A stretch of DNA of 5,728 bases. Source: Bacteriovoracaceae bacterium (lineage in GTDB: Bacteria; Bdellovibrionota; Bacteriovoracia; Bacteriovoracales; Bacteriovoracaceae). Under the pieces are notes generated by a model. It was not told the DNA's origin, did no database searches, and saw nothing but the letters and a program-made list of their open reading frames with translations. Location of the stretch: the NCBI GenBank assembly GCA_947448095.1, contig CANFNN010000199.1:1-5728 (forward strand). Direction: 5' to 3'. Positions 5,641 through 5,728 of the stretch are shown in pieces (positions within the stretch are counted from its first letter, which is position 1; each line of letters starts with the position of its first letter). Made by a program: the position numbers and the translations under genes.

Positions 5641-5728
5641 TGTAATCAATTTCTTTGAGGCTATCACTCAGGATTTTAATTTTTTTCTCAGCACCCTCAA
5701 GAGTTTGACGGCACTGCTTATAAAGATC
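5633..5728 (-). CDS. xseB: Exodeoxyribonuclease VII small subunit (C-terminal part)
   Basis: Seen: the minus strand is open from the window edge at 5728 to a TAG at 5633-5635, giving the last 31 residues. The sequence DLYKQCRQTLEGAEKKIKIL and a short Lys/Glu-rich tail match the end of XseB (family pattern Y..G..L...C...L..AE.KI..L). XseB proteins are about 60-80 residues, so roughly half is visible. Known role: the small helical subunit binds many copies to XseA to form exonuclease VII, which degrades single-stranded DNA in the cytoplasm. The gene lies about 64 bases upstream of the PBP1A start and on the same strand, so the two may share a transcript. The call rests on a short stretch; another small coiled-coil protein is possible but less likely. 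Confidence 0.7.
   Translation of the reverse strand, partial: DLYKQCRQTLEGAEKKIKILSDSLKEIDYKE

Overview
The window is an ordinary-looking, gene-dense chromosomal stretch from an AT-rich (about 40 % GC by eye) Gram-negative bacterium. Evidence for a Gram-negative cell is a TonB-family protein, a class A PBP of the 1A type and an exported retropepsin-like protein. The gene style (long inner-membrane TonB-like protein with a charged linker, PBP1A with an acidic tail, short orphan helical proteins, Lys/Ser/Phe-rich composition) fits Bdellovibrionota/Bacteriovoracales-type bacteria best. That placement is an inference from style and was not tested by any search.

Plus strand, 1-863: the 3' part of gcvT, followed with a one-base stop/start overlap (TAATG) by a complete gcvH. 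These are the T and H proteins of the glycine cleavage system. No gcvP follows; a long hairpin (872-916) closes the unit. After a short intergenic region comes a 92-residue helical orphan protein (1044-1322).

Minus strand, 5728-1319: a convergent run of four genes. In transcription order these are the 3' end of xseB (exonuclease VII small subunit), a class A penicillin-binding protein (PBP1A type, GT51 plus transpeptidase), a predicted exported retropepsin-like aspartic protease of the 'ATP-dependent zinc protease' family, and a TonB-family protein with one N-terminal membrane anchor. Gaps of about 64, 30 and 56 bases and a common direction suggest one operon. The last three products all act at the inner membrane or in the periplasm, so they form a plausible cell-envelope module, although no functional link is shown by the sequence.

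The two transcription units meet tail to tail with stop codons sharing four bases (1319-1322), leaving no room for a terminator. I found no tRNA, rRNA, CRISPR array, insertion sequence or clear mobile element. No stretch longer than 300 bases lacks a gene. I did not find a clearly new multi-gene system; the most interesting unit is the PBP1A / retropepsin-like / TonB-like cluster.
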